This document shows, piece by piece, positions 23,521 through 23,855 of a stretch of DNA of 23,855 bases. Origin of the DNA: Bacteroidales bacterium UBA3289. Lineage in GTDB: Bacteria > Bacteroidota > Bacteroidia > Bacteroidales > UBA932. The translations under genes were made by a program, and so were the position numbers. The DNA lies in assembly GCA_002361625.1 (NCBI GenBank), contig DETL01000002.1, positions 113,105 to 136,959 on the forward strand, given 5' to 3'. The notes below the pieces were generated by a model. It was not told the origin of the DNA. It ran no database searches and worked only from the letters and a program-made list of their open reading frames with translations. Numbering within the stretch: the stretch's first letter is position 1; the number at the start of each line of letters is the position of its first letter.

Positions 23521-23855
23521 ATGGAACTCGATATCAACAAGGACATCATGCCCCGGGAGTGGGTGGAGGAGAATTCCATCATCAAGGTGATCGGCGTAGG
23601 CGGCGGTGGCTGCAATGCCGTGAACTACATGTACAAGCAGAAGATCAAGGGCTGCAACTTCATCGTGTGCAACACTGACGCGCAGGCCCTGTACAAGAGC
23701 GAAGTCCCGACGAAGATCCAGATGGGTTCCAAGGGTCTCGGCGCGGGAACGGATCCTACCGAAGGCCGTAACGCCGCCCTCGAATCCCAGGACGAGATTG
23801 CCGCCAAGGTGCTGGACAACGGCACGGAGATGCTCTTCATCACCGCCGGCATGGG
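23521..23855 (+). CDS. ftsZ: Cell division protein FtsZ (3'-truncated by window edge)
   Basis: The tubulin-like GTPase that forms the Z ring. Only the first 111 codons are present and the frame runs open off the right edge. After a short N-terminal peptide (MELDINKDIMPREWVEENS), the first nucleotide-binding loop reads VIGVGGGGCNAVNYMY. CNTDAQAL and KGLGAGTDPTEGRNAALES follow. The window ends at FITAGMG, just where the tubulin signature GGGTGTG is expected. Relative to E. coli the segment between QMGS and KGLGAG is three residues shorter. It starts 3 nt after the ftsA stop with a clear Shine-Dalgarno sequence. Confidence 0.95.
   Translation, partial: MELDINKDIMPREWVEENSIIKVIGVGGGGCNAVNYMYKQKIKGCNFIVCNTDAQALYKSEVPTKIQMGSKGLGAGTDPTEGRNAALESQDEIAAKVLDNGTEMLFITAGM

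Noticed and set aside
1..23855. tRNA, rRNA, CRISPR array, insertion sequence or prophage genes
   Set aside because: None seen: gene gaps are all under 250 nt and are accounted for by promoters, operator and hairpins; no transposase, integrase or spaced direct repeats were found. The short repeat-like segment in murE is listed separately.

Overview
The window is a high-GC (roughly 60% by eye) stretch of a bacterial chromosome, most likely from the phylum Bacteroidota and probably order Bacteroidales. Three things point there. The clearest promoter, upstream of mraZ, carries the Bacteroidota -7 element TAnnTTTG. The ParC, FtsL-like, MraY and PASTA-tailed FtsI proteins have Bacteroidota-type architectures. 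The dcw gene order mraZ-rsmH-ftsL-ftsI-murE-mraY-murD-ftsW-murG-murC-ftsQ-ftsA-ftsZ, without murF, ddl or murB, is also usual there. I cannot name a genus from the sequence alone.

Layout. Positions 1-2631 hold the 3' part of a topoisomerase IV subunit A gene (parC), cut by the window edge. It converges on a minus-strand shikimate kinase gene (aroK, 2673-3170), with a perfect 16-bp palindrome in the gap. A short divergent promoter region (3171-3294) separates aroK from a plus-strand four-gene run. That run comprises an unrecognised membrane-anchored protein (3295-5409), an AMP-forming acyl-CoA synthetase (5429-7090), a dCMP deaminase (7090-7491) and a PDZ-containing S41 C-terminal processing protease (7498-9081). 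It ends at a strong hairpin terminator with a perfect 19-bp inverted repeat (9111-9154).

From 9314 to the right edge lies the division and cell wall (dcw) cluster. All thirteen genes are on the plus strand, with gaps of at most 13 nt and five ATGA start/stop overlaps, so it is very probably one translationally coupled transcript. MurE, MurD and MurC build the UDP-MurNAc peptide. MraY and MurG make lipid I and lipid II. FtsW and FtsI polymerise and cross-link septal peptidoglycan. FtsL, FtsQ, FtsA and FtsZ form the divisome, and RsmH and MraZ are the usual leading pair. ftsZ is cut by the right edge.

Most of the window is ordinary core genome, and I found no undescribed defence, mobile or biosynthetic system. 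Observations worth a second look are: a four-copy, exactly 10-nt-periodic TGG array over the mraZ promoter that fits a MraZ operator; a sequence inside murE resembling a dispersed intergenic repeat, next to a patch of atypical codons; a DNCR instead of DNPR motif in MurE; a short deletion near the nucleotide-binding region of FtsZ; and an acyl-CoA synthetase whose C-terminal catalytic lysine position looks shifted.
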